From Bin87 sp965222895 (GTDB taxonomy: Bacteria; Chloroflexota; Dehalococcoidia; Lucifugimonadales; UBA3495), in contig CBDCVB010000001.1 of the NCBI GenBank assembly GCA_965222895.1, forward strand, positions 930,001-994,000: a stretch of 64,000 bases of DNA, given 5' to 3'. A model generated the notes under the pieces. It saw only the letters and a program-made list of their open reading frames with translations, did no database searches and was not told where the DNA came from. Of the stretch, positions 9,566 to 18,630 are shown piece after piece. A program made the translations under genes and the position numbers. Numbering within the stretch: the stretch's first letter is position 1; every line of letters begins with the position of its first letter.

Positions 9566-9569
9566 CTAG

Positions 9570-9847
9570 GCTCAAGCGCATCGTCAGCAGCGTGGGCAGC
9601 CACCACATCAACAGTTACCAGCAACGGCGTCTGGCCGCTATCGAACCAGTGCGCATCGACGAGGCCGCGGTCAAGAAAGACTCCGCTGAGAAGGACGCCA
9701 CCAGCAAGGCAGCGAACCCGTGGGGGTGTTACCGCCGATATTAAAACGTGCAAAAACGCCGTCTTTATCCAGGGATTCTGTCAGTTTAAGTTGATTCACC
9801 TTTGTCAGATTTAGTCCTAATTTCTACACTTTTTCCCCATTACGATT
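9570..9847. other. gap with transposon debris
   Basis: No gene is recognised. It contains the short repeat at 9790-9826 and otherwise nothing I can assign. Open frames here have no conserved motif. Confidence 0.3.
9790..9826. repeat. short dispersed repeat, copy 1
   Basis: The segment starting TTGATTCACCTTTGTCAG recurs with roughly 80 percent identity at 31158-31194 (TTGATTCACCCTTGTCGG). It lies about 360 bp beyond a transposase fragment and may be the end of that element; the second copy is a solo remnant. Confidence 0.5.
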
Positions 9848-9876
9848 GAAGCGCCCCTTTGTTTTGGGGGCGCTCT
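9848..9876 (-). terminator. hairpin downstream of the cupin gene
   Basis: The arms AGCGCCCC and GGGGGCGCT flank an eight-base loop, followed by CTTT on the plus strand and TTC on the minus strand. It lies about 40 bp past the stop of the minus-strand cupin gene. The T tracts are short, so efficiency is uncertain. Confidence 0.45.
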
Positions 9877-9917
9877 TTCCCGCAACTCGGCTGGCAAAGG
9901 CGATTCTAGGGGTGGCC

Positions 9918-10490
9918 CTAGCGGTCCATCATCACCACTGTGCCTTCCTCGGGGTTGTACTGGTAGCGGGTCACTCGGTCCAGTTTCTGGGATTCGAGGC
10001 GCACCACGACGGCGCGATCGCCCGTGACGTTCAGCGTGTTGTGGATCTCACCGGGCAGGAAAAAGGCCACTTTGCCGTCCTCCTGGACGAAGTCGCCGAT
10101 CTCCTGAATCTGCACCGAGTCCACTCCCTCACCTGGATAGAACCAGCGCCACTTGGTCTGCTTGATGGCGCCCTCGTGCACGCCATACACCACCCAGGCC
10201 GCGCCGTGGTCGTGGGGCAGGTTGTCCTGATCGGGTTTCTGCACTGACGCCATCAACCAGAAACCGCCACCGGGGTGCCCATATTCTTCGTCCAGGTGGA
10301 GATCATAGCGTCCGTACCCGCCCTCGTCGGGAAGTTCCAGCCTCTCCTCCAGCCAGCCCGGGGTGGCTAACAGGCGCTCCAAATGCTTTGCCACGCTCTG
10401 GGCCTGGGCCAGCGGGTCTTGAGTTGCGTCGAAAATCTCGCGTACGTCGTCGATGAATGCGTCCACCGAATAGGCTGCGGTTTGCGTCAT
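9918..10490 (-). CDS. cupin-fold protein, thiol-dioxygenase-like
   Basis: This 190-residue protein belongs to the double-stranded beta-helix family of predicted metal enzymes related to cysteine dioxygenase. The metal site is suggested by LPHDHGAAWVVYGVHEG (about 93-109) and a distal His in FFLPGEIHNTLN (about 147-158). Aromatic residues in TKWRWFYPG follow the first motif. ATG 10490 is preceded by GGAGGATTCGAT, so I prefer it to the longer open frame. The substrate is unknown. The gene stands alone between mobile-element relics. Confidence 0.75.
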   Translation of the reverse strand: MTQTAAYSVDAFIDDVREIFDATQDPLAQAQSVAKHLERLLATPGWLEERLELPDEGGYGRYDLHLDEEYGHPGGGFWLMASVQKPDQDNLPHDHGAAWVVYGVHEGAIKQTKWRWFYPGEGVDSVQIQEIGDFVQEDGKVAFFLPGEIHNTLNVTGDRAVVVRLESQKLDRVTRYQYNPEEGTVVMMDR

Positions 10491-10811
10491 ATCGAATCCT
10501 CCCACGTAATCCAACGTTCCGTTTGATCCATTCTGAAAGGGATAAGGGAACGCGTCAACTCGCCGATGACTCAGCGGGTTGCACCGCGCGGCAGGGCTTG
10601 GGTGCGGAACCGCCCCACCGGATGCTGGAACGTTGGAGTTGAACCCCCAAGGGTTGCCGCTACGAACCCTGCCTGGAGGGGATTTACTCACGGCCCCTTT
10701 TTAACGGGACCTACGACACCGGGCGAGAACTGATCCGGGCGCATCTGCGAGCACGAGGCCATACCCATGATACTTGTCCCATGGCAGAAGAACCGATCAA
10801 AGTTGGCCCAA
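10491..10811. other. gap without a recognisable gene
   Basis: I see no convincing coding region. The short open frames here do not look like known proteins. Confidence 0.3.
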
Positions 10812-11163
10812 ACTGTACGAGCTGGCCAACGGTGGCCAGATTCACACGCAAATGTGATTACCTCCGGTCTGACCGGAGGTAATCACATTTGGATGTTCGG
10901 GACGGATGCGAAAATCCACGTGGATTCCCAGCGCAAGGTGTGGGCTGGCAAGCGGGGCGACACGGAGTTGATCGAAGTCCCTAATCCCCCGGAGACCCAG
11001 GCCAGGTATCGGGTTGAGGAACAGTTCACCAACACCATACGCGGCAAGGAGATAGCGGACATGGTGACCTTTGAAACTGGAGTGCGCTGTATGGAGTGGA
11101 CCGAGGCGGTTTACCGCAGCGTCATGACGGGCCAGGCCATTTATCTGCCGCTTTGGGCCCGCA
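10812..11163 (+). pseudogene. C-terminal remnant of a Gfo/Idh/MocA oxidoreductase
   Basis: After an N-terminal scrap (LYELANGGQIHTQ) the frame runs SGLTGGNHIWMFGTDAKIHVD, then VEEQFTNTIRGKEIADMVTFETGVRCMEWTEAVYRS and TGQAIYLPL. This is the typical C-terminal half of NAD-dependent sugar/inositol-type dehydrogenases of this family. The nucleotide-binding N-terminal half is absent, and a perfect inverted repeat at 10849-10891 puts stop codons between the two pieces. Confidence 0.65.
10849..10891. repeat. perfect 21-bp inverted repeat with a one-base centre
   Basis: The left arm (10849-10869, CAAATGTGATTACCTCCGG...) and right arm (10871-10891) are exact complements around T10870. Only the right arm makes sense as Gfo/Idh coding sequence (SGLTGGNHIW), so the left arm looks like an inverted copy of it. 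Confidence 0.85.
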
Positions 11164-11243
11164 CGTCAACTCCACAATTGCCCTTTGGCCGGAACCGCCG
11201 CGCAGGCGGATCGGGCGCGTTCAATTACAAACGGGCCCGAAGC

Positions 11244-11681
11244 TTACGCTCGGGCCAACTCCTCATATGAAGGCTCTGGCATTCCCTCGCTCCATGTGGG
11301 GTCTCGCAACTCCAGCCGGTTACCGCTGGGGTCAAAGAAATACAGCTCCCGGCCAGTGAACACTCCTCGACCCCGATACGTCAAATGCTCTATCCTGACG
11401 CTCCTCTCGTGGAATACCTTGCACGCGAGTTCGAAGGAATCGGGAGACACGGTGAAGGAATGGTGCACCCCCGCATCCTCCTTCAAGGGCCCGTCCACCG
11501 GATTGGGACGTTCGCACAGCAGGATGTTGTGGTCCCCGACGTTGAAGCAGGACATTATGTTGTTCCCTAGCCGTCCGACCGGGGTCAGGCCCAGTAGCTC
11601 CCCATAGAAATCTTCGGCCTCTTCCAGGTCGTTGACCGGTATGGACCAGTGGGTTACGCCTTCCACTTTCAATATTGCCAT
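11244..11681 (-). CDS. VOC-family (glyoxalase/extradiol dioxygenase-like) protein
   Basis: This 145-residue protein is one vicinal-oxygen-chelate unit of two beta-alpha-beta-beta-beta modules. It begins with the family block VTHWSIPVNDLEEAEDFYGELLGL and ends with ELYFFDPSGNRLELRDP. Potential metal ligands are the His of THWSIPV, the His pair in AGVHHSF and the Glu in NRLELR. AGGAGGAAGAC stands before ATG 11681. The reaction cannot be inferred. The next gene on the same strand is an aminotransferase about 130 bp downstream. Confidence 0.85.
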   Translation of the reverse strand: MAILKVEGVTHWSIPVNDLEEAEDFYGELLGLTPVGRLGNNIMSCFNVGDHNILLCERPNPVDGPLKEDAGVHHSFTVSPDSFELACKVFHERSVRIEHLTYRGRGVFTGRELYFFDPSGNRLELRDPTWSEGMPEPSYEELARA

Positions 11682-11809
11682 GTCTTCCTCCTGTAATGGT
11701 TACGCATCGATAGATTGGACCACTGCCGGACTCCGCGCCAAGTCTGAGTATCCAGGATAACGAGCGATGCTTAAGTAGGGCGCACAACTGCCATGGCAAG
11801 ATCAAGACG

Positions 11810-13015
11810 TCAGGGGAGCGCACCCTCCGCCCGGAACACGTCTGCCAGTTTTTCGACCCCTTCCCATATCTCATCCTCGGTAGGGAGAGCGAAGCACAGC
11901 CGGATATAATTGGCGGCTTCTTCCGGGTCTGCAGACCAATCCGGTCCGGGATTGAACGCGATGCCTTCCCTGAGTGCTGGACCCGCGAGTTTGCGGGAAT
12001 CGACTCCCTGCGGAAGCTTGACCCACAAGTACATCCCGCCTCGGGGAACATAAAAGTCGATACTCGGTCCGAACGACTCACGGAGAGCGCTGGTGAGCGC
12101 GTCGCACTTGCGTTTCAAAACCGACCGCACCTGCAGGACGTGGTCTTCATAGTGGTTGGCGAAGTAATCGCCCACAATCATCTGATCCATGACGCCGGTT
12201 CCGGCGTCGTTTTTGCGGGAAAGCAATCGGCTCATCACCTCCCACGGCGCTACAACGTATCCCAGCCGCGTACCTGGCCCCAGGGTTTTTGAGAAAGAAC
12301 CTATGTGCAGCACTCGGTTGGTGTCGTCCAGGGATCGGATCGCCTTCTCGTATTCGCCCTCGAATACAAGGTCGGCGTAGCATTCATCCTCGAATATCGG
12401 AACGCCAAATTCTTCGCTCAGTTCCAGCATCTGCCTCCGACGCTCCATCGTCAATACGGTGCCCGTGGGATTCTGGAGAGTCGGGATTGTATAGATGTAC
12501 TTGGGGCGCACTCCCCTGTTCCGCAGATCTTCGAGCGCCTGGGCCAGGTGATCGATGCGCATGCCGTCCTGGTCCACCTCTACACCGACGATGTTGACTT
12601 TCCTGCGCCTCAGATTACTCAGCGCGCCGGAGAAACTGAACGCCTCGACGATTGCGGTGTCACCCTCCTCCAGCAGGATTTCGTTGATCAACTCGATTCC
12701 CTGGCCGGACCCGGAAGTGATCAGGACTTCGTCTGTCGTAATGTCTATCCCCCGATACTTCGCGAGTTTGTCAACCAGGAACTGGCGCAACGGGAGAATT
12801 CCCTGCGGTCCGCCGTCGAAGTTATACATGGAGATGTTCCTGGGGTCGCCCCGAAATACCCTGGCTGCCGACTCGATAAACCTTTCCGTAGGGACCAAAT
12901 CTGGGTCGCTATGACCGCCAATGAAATTGTATTTAGGGTGGCCTTCCCATGGAGCCGAAGGGGGAGGGAGATCCTTGTTGAAGAGCGCGGAATAATCCAA
13001 GCCTTTCCCTGGCAT
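11810..13015 (-). CDS. PLP-dependent aminotransferase of the MocR/2-aminoadipate type
   Basis: This 401-residue fold-type I aminotransferase resembles the catalytic domain of MocR proteins and LysN-type 2-aminoadipate transaminases, without a GntR DNA-binding domain. Visible blocks are ITSGSGQGIELI, PTLQNPTGTVLTMERRR, the PLP-contacting Asp/Tyr in FEDECYADL, the Schiff-base Lys in IGSFSKTLGPGTRLGY and the carboxylate-binding Arg in NYIRLCFA. GGAGGATCAGCTC precedes ATG 13015. It probably transfers an amino group to or from a 2-oxo acid, but the substrate is not evident from the neighbours. Confidence 0.88.
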   Translation of the reverse strand: MPGKGLDYSALFNKDLPPPSAPWEGHPKYNFIGGHSDPDLVPTERFIESAARVFRGDPRNISMYNFDGGPQGILPLRQFLVDKLAKYRGIDITTDEVLITSGSGQGIELINEILLEEGDTAIVEAFSFSGALSNLRRRKVNIVGVEVDQDGMRIDHLAQALEDLRNRGVRPKYIYTIPTLQNPTGTVLTMERRRQMLELSEEFGVPIFEDECYADLVFEGEYEKAIRSLDDTNRVLHIGSFSKTLGPGTRLGYVVAPWEVMSRLLSRKNDAGTGVMDQMIVGDYFANHYEDHVLQVRSVLKRKCDALTSALRESFGPSIDFYVPRGGMYLWVKLPQGVDSRKLAGPALREGIAFNPGPDWSADPEEAANYIRLCFALPTEDEIWEGVEKLADVFRAEGALP

Positions 13016-13369
13016 GAGCTGATCCTCCGATTTGTCGGCGCTTCTCCGCCCGTTGGTGAAACCAAAGCCGCGAGCATCTTAACACCGTCAGCATCGGGCG
13101 TCGACGGCATCGGCGCTAAATGGAGAGCCGTTCCCAAGTCGCCCGGCATTTCTGCTTTTGCGCGTATGCCGGTTTTGGGTGCAAATCTATCAGTAGTGGC
13201 TCGGAAAATCCCGGTCGGCTTACCCGTTCTGCCGTGGCTTCAAATGCGCGCTGTGCTCAGGACTCGGCCTCGTCGATGCTGGGGCGCCGCACGACGAGGA
13301 CAGTCAGCCGGACCGGACGCCACGGCTAGCCCAGGGTTGTTGATGGTATCTGTCATGTGCTCCGCCAGC
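13016..13369. other. gap upstream of the aminotransferase gene
   Basis: Nothing recognisable is seen. It should include the aminotransferase promoter. The open frames here are short and lack family motifs. Confidence 0.3.
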
Positions 13370-13720
13370 CCTCAAGCAGAACGTCGTGCGCGTTGTCGTC
13401 ATCAACAAAATCGACCGCCCCGAAGCTTCAGCGAAGGAGGCGCTCAGGTTGGTCCAGGACCTATTTTTGGAGTTGGCTAACGATGTGGATCAGTTGGACT
13501 TTCCGGTACTGTACACGTCCGCCCAACAAGGCTACGCGCCCACCGCCCCGACCGGCCTGGCACGGATATGCAGCTCCTGTTTGACGCAATCGTGGACGCG
13601 GTGCCTCCAGTGGCCGGCGACCGCGACGCGCCATTGCGGATCCTGGTGGTGGCGCTGGGCTACAACAACTAACTGGGGTCGAGATGCGCCACGGGGAAAA
13701 TGGCTACATACACATGGAGT
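13370..13720 (+). pseudogene. fragment of the translational GTPase TypA/BipA
   Basis: The stretch reads VVVINKIDRPEASAKEA, then DQLDFPVLYTSAQQGYA. After a frame change it continues DMQLLFDAIVDAVPPVAGD, RDAPLRILVVALGYNN, a stop, and LGSRCATGKM. These are the G4 motif (NKID), the G5 region and the start of domain II of TypA/BipA in correct order. The rest of the protein is absent, and the frame change and internal stop show it is dead. The genome presumably has a functional copy elsewhere. Confidence 0.7.
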
Positions 13721-13922
13721 ATCGGATACCCATGTCCAACGCCCGGTTGATATGGCCCGGCAGCCTGGCGGGTGCGGTACAGGGCCGTCAAAACCTACAC
13801 GGTGATCAACCTACGGTCTCGTTTGGACAGTCTCCACCGCTCCCAAACGTCACCGAGAAGCACAGCGGCGGTGGTTTCGGCCAGCTAGAATCCTACTTCT
13901 TGCAACGCGCTCCGGGCTGTGG

Positions 13923-14714
13923 TCATGTTGCCTCGTCTTTCTTTGGACCCCAGGTCACTCCGAATTCTGCTCTTGACACCAACGCGCCAGTCAAGGTTTC
14001 GGCGGTCTGCCCCGCCAGCCATACGCCTGGCGGTACCAGGGCATCGGGCTGGACCATGGGTATGTGGGCCGTTCCCGGCCAGTCCCCGCGCCGGTTCATC
14101 CAGGTGTCCACCCTGCCGGGATCCAGGACGTTGACGGCGATATTGTGAGGCCTGACCTCCTCCGCCAAGCTGAAATACATCCTCTCCAGTGCTGCTTTGC
14201 TCATCGAATAACCGACTCGATCCTGCCGGTAGCCCCTGGCGGAGCCGGAGGTAACGCAGTATATGGAGCCTCCCTCGCCCTGGGAAATCATGGACGGCAG
14301 TACGTACTTGCAAAGTAGCAGCGGGCCGCGCACATTGACCGCCAGGCATTGGTCCAATAGCTCAACGTCCAAGTCCACCACCGGCGACTCACAGTCCATG
14401 CCCGCATTGGAAACGAGAACGTCAATCCGGCCGAAATGGTCCAGCGTGGCGGTCACCAGGTCTTGAATGTCCTTGACCTGCGCCACGTCGCAACGGATCG
14501 GTATCGCCGTGCCTCCCCGGTCGGTGATTTGCGCTGCCGTATCGCGTATGTCGCCCGACCCGTACTCCTCGTATTGGGTGCCGGTCGACCCGTCTACTTC
14601 AGTACGAGACGCTACGACTACCTTCGCCCCGGCGTCGCCCAGCCCCAGGCAAATGGCACGCCCGATTCCACGGCTACCGCCGGTTACAATCGCTACTTTG
14701 CCGTCAAGTTTCAT
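13923..14714 (-). CDS. SDR-family oxidoreductase
   Basis: This 263-residue classical short-chain dehydrogenase has the dinucleotide motif TGGSRGIG near the N-terminus, DVLVSNAGMD, the catalytic Ser region VTSGSARG and the catalytic YSMSK. A conserved tail (DPGRVDTWMNRR) follows. It probably oxidises or reduces a secondary alcohol or ketone with NAD(P). ATG 14714 was chosen; GTG 14723 is possible, and neither has a strong ribosome-binding site. It faces away from the typA relic and is not obviously in an operon. Confidence 0.88.
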   Translation of the reverse strand: MKLDGKVAIVTGGSRGIGRAICLGLGDAGAKVVVASRTEVDGSTGTQYEEYGSGDIRDTAAQITDRGGTAIPIRCDVAQVKDIQDLVTATLDHFGRIDVLVSNAGMDCESPVVDLDVELLDQCLAVNVRGPLLLCKYVLPSMISQGEGGSIYCVTSGSARGYRQDRVGYSMSKAALERMYFSLAEEVRPHNIAVNVLDPGRVDTWMNRRGDWPGTAHIPMVQPDALVPPGVWLAGQTAETLTGALVSRAEFGVTWGPKKDEAT

Positions 14715-14800
14715 TCCAACCACACTGGTGTCAAATCAAGCTGACCGGAATTTCGGCAAGCATATATGGTCGTTCAGGTCGTCGCAAGTCGCCCGTACTG

Positions 14801-14937
14801 CTCACGCGTACCCAGTTTGTCATTGCGAGGAGCGAAGCGACGTGGCAATCCCGCTGGTGGAGAGACGATTCGTACGGAAACCAGATTGCCACGCTGCGCT
14901 CGCAATGACAGTTTGAGCGAAAGTGGGTACGCGTGAG
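14801..14937. repeat. 137-bp palindromic dispersed element, family A
   Basis: The outer ends are perfect 14-bp inverted repeats, CTCACGCGTACCCA and its complement. Inside are the paired segments GTCATTGCGAGGAGCGAAG and the complementary CGCTCGCAATGACAG. Related copies or halves are at 32853-32966, 37199-37302, 42261-42295 and 55402-55522. It has no coding capacity and looks MITE- or REP-like. Confidence 0.75.
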
Positions 14938-14984
14938 GCCTGTACCGGTATGCCATTCTTGACGTTCGCCGGGTCGGGCTCCAC

Positions 14985-15035
14985 TCCGGGTCGGGCTCCA
15001 CTAAGGATATTCCCACCTCAGCGGGAACGACGGGT
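14985..15035. repeat. partial copy of dispersed repeat family B
   Basis: The segment ATTCCCACCTCAGCGGGAAC followed by GACGG resembles the arms of the family B palindromes at 34504-34608 and 41266-41366, which have the pattern CCGTCATTCCCGC...GCGGGAATCC. Confidence 0.4.
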
Positions 15036-15143
15036 GCCAAGCCGCCGATCTTCAAAGCGCGACTGCCTTCGTTGTAGTTGGCGAACGGCTGCCGCCGCCC
15101 CCTCGCCTGTCCCCGATACGCCAACACCCGACCCTTCGGCATA

Positions 15144-16544
15144 CTAGATCCGGGGTCGGATGTTCTGGTTGTGGCTGAACAGGTTCGTCGGGTCGTACTT
15201 CTGCTTCAGAGCTGCCAGCCTCTGAAAGTTGTCGCCGAAAGCCGCCTGTATCGCCTCTTGTCCTTCCTCCGCCGCGGTGCCGACCTGATTGATGTAGGCC
15301 CCGGAAGAGAAGGGCAACAACGCCGAGGCAAAATCCCGGACCCATCGGATGTGGACCTCCGACTCCCCCGTGTCCAGAAAGACCGCGTTGGCGGCCCATT
15401 CGCACAGGGCGCCCCGGTGACCGAAGGCGGCTTCGTTGGCGGGCACCCGCCGGGCGGCGTTGCCTAAATACTGGAACAGGATGCTCGAGAGCGGCGAGGT
15501 TATCCGGTCAAAAAAGTCCAGCGTGATGTCCAGCGCGTCGTCGCTGACTTGGCTCATGAAATGGGACTTCAGATAGTTCTGCCGTCCTTGGGGGGCCAGC
15601 GCCAGCTTCTGAGCCTCGGCGTAGGTCATGGCCCTGACCTCGTCGGATAATGGCGGGCCGAACTCCCGGAGCGGCCGGATGACCCGCTCCCCCTCTTCGA
15701 TGGGGCCGTGGTAACAGAGCAGAATCCTGCACGCTTTGCCTCCGCCCTCTGGGAGGGTCGTCAGGAAGGTGATGATGTTCATCTCGTCGGGCATATTGGC
15801 GGTAAACTCGCTGATCAGGGCGAAGAAGTCCCTCACCTTGTCGTATGGGTAGACCAGGTAGCCGGCCAGCACCATAGGGCCGACGGGATGCAGCCGGTAC
15901 TCGAGCGAGGTGACAACGCCGAAGTTTCCGCCGCCGCCCCGCAGGGCCCATAACAGGTCGGGGTTCTCGTCGGCGCTGGCCGTGAGCGGCCGGCCGTCGG
16001 CGGCGACCACGTCGGCGGAAATCAGGTTGTCGCAACTGAGCCCGTAAGCGCCGGACAGCCATCCGATGCCGCCGCCCAGCGTAAGACCGGCGATGCCGGT
16101 GTCCAGGTCGGTCCCTCCGGGCGCGGCGAGTCCGAAGGCTTGGGTCTCGTGGTCGAACGCTCCCCACTTCGTCCCGCCTTGGGCCCGGACGGTTTTGGCC
16201 GCCGGATCGACGCGCACGCCGGTCATCCGGGAAAGGTCGATCATCAACCCTTCGTCGCAAACGCTGTTGCCCGGGAAGTTATGGCCGCCGCCGCGCACCG
16301 AAATGAGCAGGTCGTTCTCCCTGGCGAAGTTCACCGAGTTGATCACGTCGGCCGTTCCGCTGCAGCGGGCGATCAGGGCGGGCCGTTTGTCGATCATGGC
16401 GTTCCAGATCCGTCGGGCGCTGTCGTAGCCCTCGTCGCTGGGGCGCAGCGTCTCCCCGTGCAAGCTACCCCTGAAGTCCTCGACTGCCGCCTCGCTGATT
16501 ACGGTGTAGTCGCCGGAAAGGGTCGCAAAATTCAGGTCTGTCAT
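15144..16544 (-). CDS. FAD-linked oxidoreductase, berberine-bridge type
   Basis: This 466-residue protein of the PCMH-type FAD family has a C-terminal berberine-bridge segment (YDPTNLFSHNQNIRP). The covalent-FAD His is present in SVRGGGHNFPG (about 85-95). The Cys that makes a second FAD bond in bicovalent members is replaced in the GGTDLDTGIAGLTLGGGIGW region, so it is probably mono-covalent. Such enzymes oxidise alcohols, sugars or alkaloid-like substrates with oxygen or another acceptor. AGGAGGACAAACGT precedes ATG 16544, which is preferred to the longer open frame. No signal peptide is seen. The substrate is unknown. Confidence 0.9.
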   Translation of the reverse strand: MTDLNFATLSGDYTVISEAAVEDFRGSLHGETLRPSDEGYDSARRIWNAMIDKRPALIARCSGTADVINSVNFARENDLLISVRGGGHNFPGNSVCDEGLMIDLSRMTGVRVDPAAKTVRAQGGTKWGAFDHETQAFGLAAPGGTDLDTGIAGLTLGGGIGWLSGAYGLSCDNLISADVVAADGRPLTASADENPDLLWALRGGGGNFGVVTSLEYRLHPVGPMVLAGYLVYPYDKVRDFFALISEFTANMPDEMNIITFLTTLPEGGGKACRILLCYHGPIEEGERVIRPLREFGPPLSDEVRAMTYAEAQKLALAPQGRQNYLKSHFMSQVSDDALDITLDFFDRITSPLSSILFQYLGNAARRVPANEAAFGHRGALCEWAANAVFLDTGESEVHIRWVRDFASALLPFSSGAYINQVGTAAEEGQEAIQAAFGDNFQRLAALKQKYDPTNLFSHNQNIRPRI

Positions 16545-16821
16545 ACGTTTGTCCTCCTGCGTACTTTTCGACGCCCCTGGAGCTGCTCTGCCAATGATCT
16601 TCGCTCGCTCCAAACGCATTCGGAGGCGGGTCTTGTCCGCTTTGTCTGCTGCCGATTATATGTCCGTCGCCGGACCGCCGCCACTGTAACGTTCCCAAAG
16701 GGTCCGCACCGGCGCGGGGTGCAGCCAGCCGCTGACGGCTTCGGCGGACGGCCGTCAGACCCTGTGATATATTCCCTACTACCCCTGCACCAGCCGGCGC
16801 AGATCCGAGGAGGTTAGGCTG

Positions 16822-17856
16822 ATGGTCGACAAGGAACGGGACTGGGAGTACGGCCTGCGCACCGAGGGACACGGGACCGAAGGTGACAAGGGCGGGCCGG
16901 TCGTAATCGGCGAGAACGGTTTCCACTACCGGGTCTCGGGCGAGAACTGGGGGCAACTTCCCGAAGGGTGGTTTTACAGAGAGGGAACGGCCGTCGCGGT
17001 TGACTCGAAGGACCAGGTCTACGTCTTCAACCGCGGGACCATACCGATGATCGTATTCGACACCGATGGGAACCCGCTGCGCACCTGGGGTGATGGGATA
17101 TTCACCAACCCCCACGGTGTGACCATCGCGCCGGACGACACCGTCTTTTGCGTGGACAACGGCGACAGCACGGTCCGGCAATTCACGCCCGACGGCGAGC
17201 TGCTGATGACCCTTGGCACTCCCCACCAGCCGAGCCCCAGGATGAGCGGCGAACCGTTCAGCGTGCCGGCCCACGTGGCCTTCGACAAGCGCACCGGAGA
17301 ATTCTACGTGGCCGACGGCTATTCCAACGCGAGGGTGCACAAGTACTCACCCGACGGCAGGCTGCTCTTTTCCTGGGGCGAATCGGGCACCGGGGACGGC
17401 CAGTTCAATATCGTCCACAACGTCGTTGTCGACAACGACGGCTGGGTATACGTCGCCGACCGTGAGAATCATCGCATCCAGGTCTTCAGCCCCGAGGGGA
17501 AATACGAGACGCAGTGGGGCAACCTCTCTCGCGCCGCCGCCATCTGCATCGACGACCGTTCGGGCGAAGAACTGATATACATCGGCGAGTACTTCTGCGG
17601 GATCGCAACCAACGACATTGGCACCGATCTCGGTCCCCGTGTAACGGTGATGAACACCAGGGGCAAGGTCCTGGCCAGGGTCGGGCGCGAGAGCTACGGC
17701 GACCAATCGGGCCGCTTCTATTCCCCCCACGGGATAGCCGTGGACTCCCGGGGAGACCTGTACGTGGCGGAGGTGTCCTGGACCGACTATGGGCGGCACA
17801 TGGACCCGCCCCGCGAGCTTCGCTCAATGCAGAAGCTGGTCAGGGTTCTGGACTAG
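16822..17856 (+). CDS. NHL-repeat six-bladed beta-propeller protein
   Basis: This 344-residue protein is made of NHL repeats. The clearest are GTAVAVDSKDQVYVFNRG, PHGVTIAPDDTVFCVDNGDST, HNVVVDNDGWVYVADRENHRI and SPHGIAVDSRGDLYVAE. The fold resembles peptidyl-alpha-hydroxyglycine lyase and related propellers, but no signal peptide is seen and its activity cannot be assigned. GGAGG lies 9 bp before ATG 16822. It diverges from the berberine-bridge gene across a 277-bp intergenic region, which likely holds both promoters. Confidence 0.85.
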   Translation: MVDKERDWEYGLRTEGHGTEGDKGGPVVIGENGFHYRVSGENWGQLPEGWFYREGTAVAVDSKDQVYVFNRGTIPMIVFDTDGNPLRTWGDGIFTNPHGVTIAPDDTVFCVDNGDSTVRQFTPDGELLMTLGTPHQPSPRMSGEPFSVPAHVAFDKRTGEFYVADGYSNARVHKYSPDGRLLFSWGESGTGDGQFNIVHNVVVDNDGWVYVADRENHRIQVFSPEGKYETQWGNLSRAAAICIDDRSGEELIYIGEYFCGIATNDIGTDLGPRVTVMNTRGKVLARVGRESYGDQSGRFYSPHGIAVDSRGDLYVAEVSWTDYGRHMDPPRELRSMQKLVRVLD

Positions 17857-17959
17857 CTGGTGGAAGCTGTCCACCAAACTGGACCAAATCAAGAGCAGTC
17901 GTGTTGGGATTTACACTGGTCCTGTTATCACCCATTCCGCCAGGGTGGGAGGCGTGAGA

Positions 17960-18245
17960 GAGCATGTGGCCAAGGGGCTCGGGCAGGCGTGAGCTTTTTG
18001 ACCATCAGGTAGACCATGGGGGGGTGTAGCCAAGCTTCCCTGGTTTCTGTTCGTTCTTCATCATGTTGCACAGCCGGTGGCACTGGCTCGGTCACGCCAA
18101 CTTACGGTCCACGACTAGCCGGCTGGGCAGCACATCGAACCGGCGGCGATCCGGCTTCTTGAACAACAACGGGGGCCGACCGCAAGCGGTCCAAGCCTGC
18201 GTCACCAACCGGCCCGCGAAAGCTGTATCCGCCCGGACGGTCCGC
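17960..18245 (-). pseudogene. C-terminal relic of an IS5-type transposase
   Basis: On the minus strand the frame reads ADTAFAGRLVTQAWTACGRP, KKPDRRRFDVLPSRLVVDRK and, after a stop, PSQCHRLCNMMKNEQKPGK. This follows the C-terminal pattern of IS5-group transposases (...FxVLPRRWVVERTFAW...RRLSKDYE). Stops and a frame change show it is a remnant. Confidence 0.6.
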
Positions 18246-18486
18246 AATCAAGCGCACAGGTCCCGCAGCCAGGTCCATACGAGCAAGGCCAAGTCCGGCA
18301 TCTCGTCAGACGTTACACGCACCCTCGCGTTGGGATTGATGTCCAAGCTCGTCAATTCTCCTTGTGCTCGCTTTTCTTGGTATGATCGTTCAACATTGGG
18401 TACCGGCCGCCTATCCTTAGATGCGTCTCCACGCCCAGCACGTCGAAAAGTGTGGGGAATTTGCGCCCCTTGAGGGCGCTGTTGCC

Positions 18487-18630
18487 TCACTCCCAGGCGT
18501 TGATGGTTCTCGGGCTGACGCCTGACCGCTCGGCCAGCTCGGATTGGCCGATGCCCAAGTGCTTCTGCCGTTCCTTACGGAGTTTGAGGAGTGTGAGTCG
18601 GCCCGAGAAAACCTGTGTCCACTCCTCACG
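18487..18630 (-). pseudogene. XRE-type helix-turn-helix remnant
   Basis: The minus-strand frame reads TLLKLRKERQKHLGIGQSEL, then AERSGVSPRTINAWE and a stop. This is a typical Cro/CI helix-turn-helix, but it has no start codon (a stop lies just upstream) and no further domain. It is a truncated regulator gene or a very short relic. Confidence 0.5.
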
